This document shows positions 11,922-23,379 of a stretch of DNA of 64,000 nucleotides, piece after piece. Position numbers and translations under genes: made by a program. The DNA comes from Vitellaria paradoxa. Its lineage: Eukaryota; Streptophyta; Magnoliopsida; Ericales; Sapotaceae. Numbering within the stretch: position 1 is the first letter of the stretch; each line of letters begins with the position of its first letter. The notes below the pieces were generated by a model, which was not told the DNA's origin, searched no databases, and worked only from the letters and a program-made list of their open reading frames with translations. The stretch spans positions 20,909,541 through 20,973,540 of the forward strand of contig CM034241.1 of assembly GCA_019916065.1 (NCBI GenBank), read 5' to 3'.

Positions 11922-12650
11922 CTAAAAGAAATTGTGAACGTTACGTAAGAATTTACGTCTATCAATTTTTGTCCAGTGAGAAGTCATTTGTCCAATCACT
12001 AGAAAGTTAGCAATGTCTGCATACCAAGGAGCTTGGATTGGTGGGTTGGTGCTAACATGCATGAGGTGTTCGTCAGGGAATTGCTCATTGATTGGTAGGT
12101 TACTAGAGTTGGACACATGTTGGAGTAGTCTAGACAAATGGTCAGCTACCATATTTTCAACTCCTTTCTTGTCCTTGATCTCCAAATCAAACTCTTGGAA
12201 AAGGAGCATCCACCTAATCAAACGAGGTTTGGCTTCTTGTTTTGAAAGGAGGTATTTTAAGGCCACATGGTCCATGAACACTATGACACGAGAACCTACC
12301 AAATATGACCGAAACTTGTCCAGGGCAAACACTACCGTTAGTAGCTCTTTTTCAGTGGTGGTGTAATTAACTTGAGCCTCATTCAAAGTCTTACTAGCGT
12401 AGTATAGGACATAGGGTTTCCCTTCTTTTCTTTGCCCAAAAACTGCTCCCACAGCAAAGTCGCTCGCATCACACATTAGCTCGAATGGTAAAGACCAATC
12501 CGGGCTTTGGACAATGGGTGCAGTGGTAAGCAAGTGTTTAAGCTTGTCAAAGGCTTCCTGGCATGAGTTTGTCCATTCAAAAAGAGTATCATTGGACAAC
12601 AATGAGCATAAAGGTCAGGCAATAGAACTGAAGGACTGGATGAAACGTCG
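11922..12650 (-). pseudogene. RNase H domain of element A
   Basis: It would degrade the RNA strand of the RNA/DNA hybrid. Visible motifs are [17 protein letters not shown] (catalytic Asp), [22 protein letters not shown] (catalytic Glu), [24 protein letters not shown] and the end MVADHLSRL. The stretch 11922-12602 is open. A frameshift close to 12665, by loss of a few bases, separates it from reverse transcriptase, and a stop in 'SIA*PL' (about 12617) fits CGA to TGA. Confidence 0.88.
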
Positions 12651-13999
12651 GTAAAAACCTGCGGGAATGACCTTACATCCTTAACACATCGAGGAATAGG
12701 CAAATTTTGAATCAATTCCACCTTCACTCCATCTACCTCAATCCCACGATGTGATACTATATGCCCTAAGACAATCCCTTGTTGCACCATAAAATGGCAC
12801 TTTTCCCAATTCAGCACTAGACTACTCTCTTCACAACGGACCAAGACCTTTTCAAGGTTGGTTAAACAATCATCAAACGTATCTCCATAAACGAAGAAGT
12901 CATCCATAAACACCTCTAAAAATTGATCAACCATATCACTGAATATGCTTATTACACAGCTTTGAAAAGTCGCAGGTGCGTTACATAACCCAAAAGGCAT
13001 GTATCTATACGCGAATGTGCCAAAAGGGCATATGAAGGTGGTCTTTTCTTGGTCCTCAAGTGCTATTTCAACTTGATTGTACCCTGAATACCCATCGAGA
13101 AAGCAATAAAAAGCTTTTCCCGCTACTCTCTTAAGTACCTGGTCTAGAAAAGGAAATGGAAAGTGGTCATTCCGAGTCACAGCATTTAAGCGCCTATAAT
13201 CAATGCACATACACCACCTAGTTTGGGTGCGTTGAGGCACTAAATCTTCTTTCTCGTTCTCCACTACAGTGACACCGGACTTGTTAGGGACCACTTGAGT
13301 GGGGCTTACCCACTTTGAATCAGAGATGGGGTAAATGATACCCGCATCAAGTAATTTAAGTACCTTTCCTTTCACAACCTCTTTCATAATTGGGTTCAAT
13401 CTCCGTTGCATCCGTCTTACCGGTTTGGCATCATCTTCAAGGTATATATGATAGGAGCATACTAAGGGGCTAATACCATGGAGATCTGCCACAGTCCATC
13501 CTAAAGCCTGACAATGGGCCCTCAAAACTGCCAACAACCTCTCTTCCTGAACTGTCTCCAATTTAGAAGACACGACTATTGGGAATATCTCACCCTCACC
13601 TAGAAACACATATTTAAGCTCACTCGGTAATGGTTTCCTAGAAGGGCAAGGGGGACATTCAATTGATGGCTTGGGTTTACTCAAGGAAGGCTCTAAACGC
13701 TCAAAAGCAGGAACCCAACCACTAATAGCTATGACTTCTTCATTAGCACTCACAACTTCATCACCCTCGATAAACTTTGCACCATCCAAAGCCTCACATT
13801 TCTCATTTCTCACTAATGCTCTCTCTATAGGATCCTCAAAGAAAGTTTTCTCAAAATATTCCTCACTCAAAGCATGGATCACGTCTCCCTCCTTAATATC
13901 CTCACACTCTCCTATTTGCTTCCCTACCCTAAAAATATTCATCTCCATGGTCATATTTCCAAAAGAAAGTTTCATGACCCCACTCCTACAATTGATCAC
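12651..13999 (-). pseudogene. Reverse transcriptase of element A
   Basis: It is open over the polymerase core. The linker from protease starts at 13999. The core has MCIDYRRLNAVTRNDHFPFP (fingers/palm), FLDGYSGYNQVEI, CPFGTFAYRYMPFGLCNAP and the catalytic FMDDFFVYGD in place of YVDD, then the thumb with LVLNWEKCHFMVQQGIVLGH. FMDDF is usual for Athila. The C-terminal side runs out of frame after KDVRSF at about 12665. The protein frame differs from that of protease, so a further break lies close to 14000-14100. Confidence 0.92.
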
Positions 14000-14712
14000 A
14001 GCATTGGATGTAGCAAGGAAGGGTCTACCAAGAATGACCGGAATAGATTAGGTAGGGTTAGGAACTGGTTGGGTATCCAATACGATAAAATCCACTGGGA
14101 AGTAGAACTTGTTACTTGAACCAATATGTCCTCCACCATACCCCTGGGCATTTTGACCGAACGGTCAGCTAACTGTAATGTCACTCTGGTGGGTTTCAGC
14201 TCATCTAGGCCTAGTTGCTGGTAAACAGTGTAAGGCAAAAGGTTGACACTAGCACCTAGGTCAAGTAGAGCTCTATCAACAATATGGTTCCCTATGATGC
14301 ACGAAATGGTTGGACACCTAAGGTCCTTATATTTAGGAAGTGTGTCACGTTGGAGTATGGCACTCATTTGTTCTGTCAAAAAAGCTTTTTCCTTGACATT
14401 GAGCTTCTTCTTCACAGTGCACATATCCTTGAGAAACCTAGCATAGGAAGGATTTTGCTTAATGGTTTCAAGTAATGGAATGTTGATTCTTACTTGTTTA
14501 AAAATCTCATAAATTTCTGAGTTCAACATCTCATTCTTGCCCTTTGCTAGTCTCTGGGAAAAATGTGGTCTAGGTATGTACTCCACAGGATGGTCAATTG
14601 GCCTAACCAAAGGCTCTTCACTAAATTCCTCCTTACTCTCTTTTTCAGCGTCCCCTTTCTCTTTCTCATCCTCCAATTTCCCTTTCTTTTTTCTCTTTTC
14701 CCTCTTTATCAC
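14000..14712 (-). pseudogene. Aspartic protease region of element A
   Basis: The N-terminal linker is Lys/Glu-rich, followed by INIPLLETIKQNPSYARFLKDMC and the protease core with ALLDLGASVNLLP (active-site Asp, the DLGAS form typical of Athila) and LQLADRSVKMPRGMVEDILVQV. After LVQV the frame is lost, and the natural C-terminus (..PKVIGQPFLATA-like) appears in another frame near 13990-14050. The gene would cleave the Gag-Pol precursor. Confidence 0.85.
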
Positions 14713-16387
14713 TCACTTTCTCAACCCCCTCACTACCCTTTGGTCCTATCTTCTCACTAGTGACATCGACTCTAGGGTCGGTAGGCTTTTGAATGATTTT
14801 ACCACTTCGCAGAGTAGTAACAGCTTGAACTTGTTCATGAGGGTTTGCACCCGAGGTTGACGACTTAGTCATGTTCGCCTGGCCTTTTGGGTTAGGAAAC
14901 GACTGTGCAGGGAGTTTGCCATTTTGAGTAATACTCATGGTTTGTGTGATCTTAGAAATTTGCCCTCTAATTTCATCGAATGACCTAGACACTTGTCCAT
15001 TAAAATCATCTATGGACCTAGCCAAATTATCATTGATCATCATTTGATGTTGCATAAATTGTTGAATAGATTCCTCAAAGGATCTCTTCTGGGGAGGTTG
15101 ATATGCAACAGGATTGGGTTGTTGATATTGGGGTGGTGGTAAAAAAGAAGGTTGGAATGATTGGCTTTGGTTATCATTTTTCCACCCAAAACCTGGAGGA
15201 TTTTTCCATCCCTGGGGTTAAGCATTGGGATGTTGATTTCCCCCTTGATACTTAACATTCCCACCTTGTGGGTAGGAAGTGTTACCCTGACCTCTATTTT
15301 GGAACGCTCGGTTCCGAGTGTTATTAACATATGCATTGCCATAACCTACTTCCTTAAGTAAAGGAAAGTCTGGACATGAATTAGGATCATGTCCTACTTG
15401 GTCGCATGCCCAACACACCACTTGTGCTTCCACCAACTTCTCTTTGTTCTTAAGTTCAAAGGAGTCTGACTTATGTGGTAATGCAGATATCCTAGCACTC
15501 AAATCATCCCTCTCACTTAACATCAATTGACCACTAGATACAGGATTCCTATGCTCTAGAGAAAAAGGTGGTCCAATTTGCCAATCATTAGAGTCCTCGG
15601 CCACCATATCAAAGAAATCCATAGCATCTTCCGCAGTCTTATCAAACAAGGTACCATTACACATGGTAAAAACTAGTTGCTTAAGACTAGGAGTTAGGGA
15701 TTCATGGAAGATGCTCACTAACCTCCATGATTCAAAACCATGGTGAGGGCAAGCCACCTAGAGGTCCTTAAACCTTTCCCAGGCTCGACAGAAATTCTCA
15801 TTAGGTTTGCAAGAGAAAGTGGTAATCTGTCGCCTATAGTACTGAGTTTTCTTAGTTGGGAAATATTTCTTAAGAAACGTAGTCTGCATTTCACGCCACA
15901 TTCCAATAGAATGTGGACGAAGGGAATTAAGCTAGAACTTGGCTTTGTCCTTTAAGGAAAATGGGAAAAGTTGAAGACGCACTACATCCTCATTGACATT
16001 GTGATCTATACACGTGTTGCTCACTTCCTCAAACTCCCTAAGATGGTTGTAGGGATTTTCAGAGTCAAGGCCATGGAAGGTAGGAAGGAGATGGATGATT
16101 CCCGGCCTACGGTTTAAGTTCCCCTTATTTAAAGGCAATATTATACATGAAGGTGTAGTGTGCCTAACAGGGTTGAGGTAGTCTTTCATGGGAACGAAAC
16201 CTGGAACCTCTTGGGGTTCATTATCCCCATGCACACTCCCTTCCCCTCTTACTTCAGCCATTGAGTAAAAGGAAGACGTGGTAAGTGAAACTGTGGAAAG
16301 TGAAGTTGGTGAAAGAGATTCGGGAAGGTATGAAGGATCTCCTAGTTCAAATTCAGCTACGACTAACCTACCCAATCTTAACAGCAT
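14713..16387 (-). pseudogene. Gag of element A
   Basis: The capsid-forming polyprotein. From the N side: a Ser/Thr/Leu-rich start (16387, with an inner ATG at 16262), PSCIILPLNKGN, FHGLDSENPYNHLREFEEV, LFPFSLKDKAK (retrotransposon gag core), CPHHGFESWRLVSIFHESL, and a CCHC zinc knuckle CWACDQVGHDPNSCP near 15372-15416. Then come a Gly/Asn/Gln-rich tail and a segment with GQISKITQTMSITQNGKLP. Two stops in the core (about 15930 and 15760) sit where a Trp codon is expected (TGG to TAG); another near 15217 replaces a Tyr codon. Its nearest relative in the window is the gag of E. Confidence 0.88.
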
Positions 16388-16493
16388 GCAAGTAACATGT
16401 CTCTAAAAATTTTTAAGTCCAAATTTAAATTTTTTTTTTTTTTTACCAAAAACTAAAAAAAAATTAGAAATATCCTAAAAACTAAATTTTGGC

Positions 16494-16511
16494 TCTCCAA
16501 CAACGGCGCCA
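16494..16511 (-). other. Primer-binding site of element A (tRNA-Asp type)
   Basis: The minus strand reads TGGCGCCGTTGTTGGAGA. It matches the complement of the plant tRNA-Asp 3' end except for three positions, all transitions. It lies 6 bp inside the LTR end (TCA/AGTTTT/TGGCGCC). Confidence 0.85.
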
Positions 16512-16517
16512 AAAACT

Positions 16518-18076
16518 TGACTAACCCTAAAAAGTGTTTTGGGTTCTACTTCTTAAGTGCAAGAAGGCAGTCGTAGTTTTAAAACTCGGTGAGTCCAAGG
16601 TCGAATTCATAGGTAGCCTAATGCTATTCAGTTTCTAGGATGTGAAAGAAATTCTAAAACTTAAAAGAAGAAAGTTTGGAAGTTTATGTTTACTAAGTTC
16701 TAGGGTTTAGTAAAATTAAAGACAAGTTCGATTTCAACCAATTAAAATTAAAATAAAAAAGGCCATTCAGAAATTGAAAAGGAATTAAACTAGAAGGCGA
16801 GAAATTTAAATAAAATCAACAAAAAAATTTCAAACTTCAACTTAATCAATTATAACTAAAACTAGGTTGGACTGCAATTCAATAAGAATAAAGATCTTGA
16901 TTCAACGTCAAGTCCGGGTAGTTCACTACTTTGCCTCGGGGTGTGTTTGCTTGACAATTAGGGTTTAATTTGAAAATTATTAAAAACGTTGTAATCAAAG
17001 GTCAGTACCAGTGATCTCAAGCGGATATGATTAAAGACATTTGTTTCCGAAAGTTTTTCAATTAAACAACGACAAGTTAATTAAAATTCGATTTTTAATT
17101 CTATTTGAAAGTATTTAAACAACTAGTTACGAAAATCCATACCAGTGATCTCAAATGGATATGGTTAAGGGTTTTCGCATTTGTAAGTTTTCGAAATAGA
17201 TAAAAAAGGATTTGTGAAAGGTAGATCCCTTCGCAAGAGGTTTCACAACCTATGCGAAGGGACTACAAACACCCCCAGGCATTCTTGTGAACTACCCTTT
17301 CTTGATTCGTTGAATCAAGATTAGGGTTTTACGCTATAACTAATTTAAACATCACAAAAGCAATAAAAGAACACTCAATCATGTGATTCAATAATTGAAA
17401 TAAATGAAACATTGTATTAAAGAATGAAACGAAAATAACTTACAAGGTTTGTGCGTAAAAGAAGAAATGAACTACGAATGCGAAGATGAATAACAAAACG
17501 CCAACAATATCCATGAACAGTCTTCAGGAACACAAAAAAACTCACAAAAACTCTCTAAAAACTAATCTCAAAACTAATCTAAACTTCAATGGAGTTGTAG
17601 AAACTTCAAGGGAGACCTCTTCTCATAGCCGTCCCATGGGTCTTTAAAAAGATGCCACAAAACCCTAGAAGAAGAATTTCTCATGCGGCCTTTGTAAAAC
17701 ACGGTGGTCCGGACCGTCTGGAGGGGGGTCGAGACCACAAAATGCTAATTCTTCGTTTTAAGTGCACTGTGGTCCCAACTGTCTAGAGTGACGGTGGGGA
17801 CCATCTGGTATCTCTTGCATTGCTTTCCTTCCTCCTTTTGGTTGGGTCTTTGGGCTAGTCTTTTCCATCAAAGATGAGGTTTGAACCATGACTCGTTCTT
17901 CGTTTGCTTGGCTCTCTCCATAGCTATAAACTTCGGCATCCTTGCCTTTTTCCCTACAAATAAAACAATAAAAGTATAAGTAACACAATAACACTAAAAC
18001 TTCAACTTTACTTATTTAAATGCATAAATAAGTGTTGAGTTAGGGAGTTTGTAATTACACTTTTCAAGTGTAATCA
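16518..18076 (-). mobile_element. 5' LTR of element A (1559 bp)
   Basis: On the minus strand it starts TGATTACACTTGAAAAGTGT (terminal hairpin) and ends GGGTTAGTCA. Marks in order: acceptor-like TTTATTTGTAG ending at 17954 (123 nt in); GC-rich GGTCCC/GGGACC cluster at 17700-17800; TATA-like element at 17641-17650; donor-like CTTGTAAGTTA near 17443; two 'accagtgatctcaa' units near 17007 and 17140; U5 hairpins at 16585-16599 (CTTGG/CCGAG) and 16549-16566 (CTTCT/AGAAG). The right-hand flank is CTTGT, which would be the target duplication. Confidence 0.92.
17641..17650 (-). promoter_or_regulatory. Putative TATA box of the A 5' LTR
   Basis: The minus strand reads TTTTTAAAGA, aligned with TTTATAAGG in LTR C. 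The transcript start would lie about 30 nt downstream, with the GTAAGT donor at 17443 about 170-200 nt further. Confidence 0.4.
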
Positions 18077-18892
18077 CTTGTAAGTTAGTTTTATTCATGG
18101 CTTCAAGCTATTAAAAGCATTGGGGTTGGTTTTGGTTTAATCGGATGCAAATGGCTTTCACGAAAATATTTTTCATGGCTTTTAATTGAAATCTCTTAGT
18201 AAAGCTAAGGTTCTTTTGAAACCTACTCACTCGTGTTACAATTGTAGCTTGGTCACAAGTTTTCACTTGTGCACACCAAGTGTTTGGTTCAATGTCCCTT
18301 TGGGTTAGAGTCTTATTTTCTAAAATCCAAATTAGGTTTCTTATATGGAATTAGGTTGCTCGTGTTACAATCTTCACTTGGTTACAAGTTCCCACTTGTG
18401 TATATTAAGTGCTTAATTTAATGGCCTAGTGACTTAGAACTTATTTCCTAAAACCAAAATATAGACCTTTCTACAAAATCAACTCACCTGTGTTATAATC
18501 AATGCTTTGTTGCACTTGTGCACACTAGGTGCTTGATTCAATGTCCCAATGAATCTGAAACTATTTTCAAAAGCCTCTACTTACTTTGAGATTTCCACAA
18601 ATCATATTTCAAAGAACATCTTTTGGCCCAACAATGCATGTGCGGTTGTTAAGTTGAGTTATAAATGCATTTGAGAGAACCATTGTCAACCCAATACTGA
18701 ATTTGGCTTGTAGTCAATATTGTTTTAATTAATATTACTTCTAATGCTTTTGTTTTAGTTTAATTCCTTTAGTCCACCATCCTCAACCAAACCCATATCT
18801 AAGTATTCCTATAATCCAAATTTAGTTTAAGTTAAGTTAGGTTTACCTATTAAAATAAGAGGACAAGTTTAGTATTTTTAACACAGCCCTCT
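18077..18892 (+). mobile_element. D-related LTR fragment (plus strand, truncated both sides)
   Basis: It matches the second half of the D LTRs (47221-48035): 'ggcttcaagc', 'gaaacctactcac', then three diverged units of about 125 bp with hairpins (18252-18284 CTTGGT..ACCAAG; second unit CTTGG..TTAAG held by wobble pairs; third shortened). It ends in 'acacagccctct', about 120 bp before the expected LTR end. Element A interrupts its left side. Confidence 0.8.
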
Positions 18893-19640
18893 CCTTTGAA
18901 AGAATGATCGGTACTCTATACCGTTTTTATAAATTGAAATTTGCTACCTACAATGACCTATGCACTTGTAGCTCAAGGTCATGATGCATATACATGCATA
19001 CCCCGACGAGATCATATGCTGAGTGTTTCTTGCAACTCTCAAAGGCCCGCTAGACTATGCTTTAACAAGAACAAGTCAGGCATAATTGCTAACTTCGCCT
19101 AGCCTAGCAAACTTTTTGTGGGTCATTTCATTTGGGGGCAGAGGTAGAGAAGACTTGCCACCCATCTCTTGACAGTTAGATGGGGCAAAAATGAGGCATT
19201 AAGGGATTATGTTGGAAGGTTTAATAAGGAGATTTTGGAGGTAGATGATAAGGTGTCAGTCACTATATTTATGACTGGGTTGAAGATGCCTAAATTTATG
19301 GCTTCGTTGGTAAAGAAACCCCTAGCAAACATGGACAAGCTTATGTTCTGAGCACAAAAATACAATAATGTGGAAGATGCTATGAAGTCAAAAAAGGAGT
19401 GTGATGGAGTAGAAAGTTCTAAAATAGATAAGAAAAGGCTAAATGAACTTGAGAAAGCTTGGGATACTAGAAGTTCAAAGAATCGAAGATATGACAATAG
19501 ATTAGACGAAGGCATATGGTGGTACGGTAATCTTGATCGTAACTTCACTCCTCTCAATACTAGATTAGAAAATGTTTTTTATGAAATTCTGAACGACCCC
19601 ACCTTGAGGTGGCTAGAGAAGTTGAAGACTGCTAGATAAG
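18893..19640 (+). pseudogene. Gag remnant of a Tat-like Ty3/gypsy element
   Basis: Degenerate reading: a segment near 19020-19160 similar to SFKQLSKLFVGHF, then open 19169-19351 with TVRWGKNEALRDYVGRFNKEILEVDD and IFMTGLKMPKFMASLVKKP. A stop then follows before a Lys/Glu-rich stretch to 19637. This is the retrotransposon gag core of the Tat/Ogre-like group. No LTR of this element is seen in the window. Confidence 0.75.
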
Positions 19641-20100
19641 AGATCTTGAGCAAAGTACTAAAAATTTCATAGGGATCATCATGGGCACGACATAGATGAT
19701 TGCTTCGATCTAAAGAGCCAGGTTAAAATGTTGATTAGGCAAGGAAGACTTGGCAAGTTCATGGCCTGTCAAGACAATAACACAAGGGCTGCGCAAGTAA
19801 GTCCCAACTGACGAAGTCTTAGGAGAAGAAGTCCTAATCAACAAAGGCCTGACTAAGCATGACCAAACCAGAAGCCTATCAAAGAAATAAGGGTTATCTC
19901 TGGAGGATTCATGGTAGGGGGAGTCCTCGACCACCAAGAAGAAATATGCTCGAGAGGTGAGCAGAAGAATTAAGTGTTGACAGTCGACTGACCAAGTAAG
20001 AAAGTCAGACAGGGACAACAATCAATTACTTTTATAGAGGAAAAGGCAAATGATATGTCAATGCCACAATAATCCACTTGCCATTTCATCAATAATTGCG
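19641..20100 (+). mobile_element. Gag-pol junction of the Tat-like element (no readable gene)
   Basis: I see no continuous frame. Position between the gag and protease remnants is the only basis for the call. Confidence 0.4.
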
Positions 20101-20674
20101 AACTTCAAAATTTGGAGAATTTTAATGGATAATGGGAGTTCAGCAGATATTCTGTATTGGGGCGGCATTTGAGAAAATAAAGATAGGAAAAGACAAGTTG
20201 TAGCCAATTTTATCACCCCTGGTCAGCTTCACGGGAGACCGAGTAACTCCACTTGGCTCTATAGTGTTACCAGTCACTTTGGGAGAGAAATCACACCAGA
20301 TTACCAAGATGGTTAACTTCTTGGTGGTAGAATGCCCTTCGGCGTACAATGCCATTTTGGGAAGAACTTCGTTGAATCAATTTAGGGTAGTCACATCCAC
20401 TTGTCATTTGAAATTCTCGACTGAGAATGGTGTGGGTTATGCGAAGGGTGACTAAAGGGTTGCTTGAGAATGTTACATGTCTTCGTTGAAAGGAGATGTG
20501 AATAGAAAAGCTCTAATAGAAGGGGACCTTGAGGTGAAAGAAGATGCAGAACTAAAAAAGAGAGAGCTAGAAGGTGAGCTGGAGGATGTAATGATCGGCA
20601 TTCTCAAACAAATGAGGACTATCAAAATAGGCTCCGTGACCCCCGACAACTTGAAGAATGAGTAGAAAAAGTTT
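20101..20674 (+). pseudogene. Protease-side pol remnant, Tat-like element
   Basis: It contains MDNGSSADILYW-like sequence (20128-20160), VTLGEKSHQITKMVNFLVVE and CPSAYNAILGRTSLNQFRVVTSTCHLKFSTE. The last is the hallmark 'YNAILGR..L' block of Tat/Ogre protease regions. A stop at 20453 and another at 20663 break it. Confidence 0.8.
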
Positions 20675-21430
20675 TTGTTGAAAAATGCAGATGTCTTTGC
20701 CCGGTCTTATGAATATATGCTTGGCATTGATACCAAGGTGGTAGCTCACCACTTAAACATCTTCGCAACAACTAGGCCAGTAAAGCAGAAAAAAAGGATA
20801 TTTGTTCGCGAGTGGAATGAAGCCATAGTAGAGGAAGTTGACAAATTGCTCAAAGCAGAATTCATCCATGAGGTTCATTATCTGGAATGGGTGTCAAACA
20901 TGGTTATGGTGAAGAAATCTAATGGGAAGTGGCGAATGTGCATGGTTTTCATTGATCTTAACAAAGCATTCCCAAAGGATAGCTTTCCTTTGGCTGCAAT
21001 TGATTTGTTAGTAGATCCTATAGTAGGACATAAGCTATTATCTTTTATGGATGACTTGTCAGGATACAACCATATCTGGATGGCAGAGCACGACTAGGAG
21101 CACACAACGTTTATTACAAACCGAGGTCTATATTGTTATTATTTCATGCCATTTGGATTGAAGATTGCTGGAGTAATGTATCAAGGTTGATGAGTAGGAT
21201 GTTTAAGAATCAGATCGGAAAGAACGTGGAAGTGTATGTGAACGACGTGCTTGTTCAAAGTAAGAAAATTGACTCCCATGTTACCAATTTGCAAGAGACC
21301 TTTGATACCCTGAGGAAGTACAAGATGAAGTTGAATCCAACTAAATGTGCATTTGGAGTTGCCTTTGGTTAGTTTCTTGACTTTATGGTGTCTAGTCGAG
21401 GAATTGAAGCCAATCTAGAGAAGTTTTGAA
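20675..21430 (+). pseudogene. Reverse transcriptase remnant, Tat-like element
   Basis: Recognisable blocks: EVDKLLKAEFIHEVHYLEWVSN, MVMVKKSNGKWRMCMVFIDLNKAFPKDSFPL, LLSFMDDLSGYNHIWM, then a stop, MPFGLKIAG, and the catalytic-site block VEVYVNDVLVQSKK, where the usual YVDD is YVND. The thumb block LNPTKCAFGV ends at a stop (21370). At about 21430 the sequence jumps straight into a late RNase H block, so several hundred bases of the thumb/RNase H region are deleted. Confidence 0.85.
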
Positions 21431-22325
21431 GTGACTCACAATTAGTGGTGGAACAACTGCAAGGGCACTATGAAGCAAGAGGAGAAAATATGGCTAAATA
21501 TTGTCAAATGGCTAGGAGCTTGGTCAAAAAATTTTTTAAGTTCCAACTACAAAGAACTCTGAGACTGCAGAATGAGGAGGTAGATCAATTGGCAAGAATT
21601 GCATTTTCTAGGGAGGGAAACTTAGACGTTTCGATTAAGGTATTAGATTCCCTAAGCATTTGAGTCCCAAAAGTCAACTAGATCGTGGAAGATACTAAAT
21701 GGGCAAGACCAATCAGGGAATACTTAGAGAATGGAGCCTTGCAGAGCAACAGGAATAAAGTAAAATAGATTCAGTACTGTACAAGCAGATATCTAATAGT
21801 GGACAGAATCCTTTACAAATGAGAGTATAGTTCTCCATTGCTCAAGTGTGTGAACGAAAAGAAGGCTAATTACATCATGAGGGAGGTTTATGAAGTTGTT
21901 TATGGAAATCACTTTGGGGCAGGGCTTTAGCTAAGAATATTTTTGAGGGCTAGGTATTACTAGGCTACCACGGAGAAGGATACTCAGGAATTTGTTTGGA
22001 AATATAATAAGTGCCAAAGATTTGTTAACATTCCAAGGTAGCCTGCTTAAGAGTTAACACCGATCCAAAGTCCTTCGCCATTTGCTTAGTGAAGAATCAA
22101 CATTGTTAGGCCACTTTGTTGCAAAGAGGGTAAAGGAAATTCGTAGTAGTAGCAATTGATTATTTCATTAAATGGGCAGAAGTAGAAGCCTTGCTAACCA
22201 TCATCAAGTAGAACATAAGGAAGTTCCTGTGGTAAAGTATAGTCAGTCGATTCAGTATTCCCAAGATGGTGATCTCAAACAATGGCAAACAGTTTGAAGG
22301 GAAACAGCTCAACGGGTGTGTGAAG
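21431..22325 (+). pseudogene. RNase H end and integrase remnant, Tat-like element
   Basis: SDSQLVVEQLQGHYEARGENMAKY and NEEVDQLARIA belong to RNase H; YIMREVYEVVYGNHFG, a KYNKCQR zinc-finger half and VVAIDYFIKWAEVEALLTI belong to integrase. Many stops. The integrase core breaks off at about 22325, after a block corresponding to ISNNGKQF, where unrelated AT-rich sequence begins. Confidence 0.8.
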
Positions 22326-23011
22326 ATGTGACATCCTAAACTTTCATTATTTTTAGTTGCAATATTAATTTAACTTTTATTTGATGCTTAGTAATTTAAT
22401 TGTGTTAATTTGGTATTATATTAAAATTTAGTTAATTTTAATCTAAATTAATTAGTGTATTAATCAAATTAAGTTATAATATACATAATTAGTGTTATGT
22501 GGGTTGGCTACATGTGTAATGTGGGTAGCATATATATATACTACTTTATGTATGGGTGGATGGTTGATGACTAAGCCACGTGGTGAGCAAAATATATATA
22601 TTGGAACTTAGATGAGGTGAAGTAGCTGCCTGTCAATTGTAATTCATATATATATAGTTATAGTTAAGGTTAAAGTCAAAGAAGGAACACATTAAGAAAC
22701 TTAGATAGTGAGAAAGAAAAATTGAATTACAAGAGAAGAACGAGTTAAAGGACTTTGGCCCATACGGTTAAGGTAAGTTATTTTATTTTGTCAATTTAAA
22801 AGTAATTCTGTAGAGGGTTAAATAAACTAAGTATGTTAAAAATGGAGTGATTGTATTCCATTTATTAGATTTATATTATTAATTGATTTGGTTTATATCT
22901 TGACTGTTGAATTTCTGATTTGCATAAATTGTTTGGGTTAAAATTAGGATCCAAGATAATCGACATTATTGCATATCAGCATGGATTATGTGCATTACAC
23001 TTGTATTGTCT
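22326..23011. other. Unassigned AT-rich sequence, possibly an LTR fragment
   Basis: It starts TGTGACATCCTAAAC and has no coding potential. TATA-like runs occur at 22530-22550 and 22590-22600. It is bounded by the gypsy integrase on the left and a copia fragment on the right. No matching copy was found in the window. Confidence 0.3.
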
Positions 23012-23350
23012 TAGCAGACCCATCTGATCATCTCTTTCTTTTGTAAACCCACTTACAACTAATAGGTTTAACATTGGCAGGTGATTCTACAAGTTTCTAG
23101 ACTTGATTATTTCAACTTTTTATGGCCTTTTGCTAGGAATCTGTATCTGTATCAGAAATAGCCTCATTATAGCTATAAGGATTTGGTTATTGTTTGCCCT
23201 GGAGATTCTCTCTAAAGAACATATACCTATCAGGTGCCCTGACAATCCTCCTACTATGACAAGGTTCTGGTGTATCAAAAGAAGTGGGTAACATAGTGTG
23301 TGGAGTATCTTAGGGAATGGCTATGTCAATGACCTATGGGTAAGAATTTA
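23012..23350 (-). pseudogene. Ty1/copia fragment (integrase end to start of reverse transcriptase)
   Basis: Read on the minus strand it aligns with the copia element at 46034-46088 joined to 60217-60500: 'ataggtcattgacat', 'ccctaagata', 'cttcttttgataca', 'attgtcagggcac', 'gttaaacctattag', 'aagtgggtttacaaaag'. It runs unbroken across the point where D is inserted in the other copy, so it is an empty-site paralogue. It abuts CACTA coding sequence on its right. Confidence 0.85.
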
Positions 23351-23379
23351 CTCTCTTTACACAATTTACTCTCTCTATA

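Larger units (their letters stand above)
4937..18076 (-). mobile_element. Athila-type Ty3/gypsy retrotransposon 'A'
   Basis: Order on the minus strand is 5' LTR (16518-18076), primer-binding site, gag, protease, reverse transcriptase, RNase H, integrase, an ORF2 of the plant retrotransposon kind, a small acidic ORF, a long 3' non-coding region, polypurine tract, and the 3' LTR (4937-5937, interrupted by B). The DLGAS protease motif, the reverse transcriptase sequence, the tRNA-Asp type primer site and the ORF2 downstream of integrase all fit the Athila lineage. It is 13.1 kb here, with about 0.56 kb of its 3' LTR displaced beyond the window. It no longer has an open gag-pol. Confidence 0.9.
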
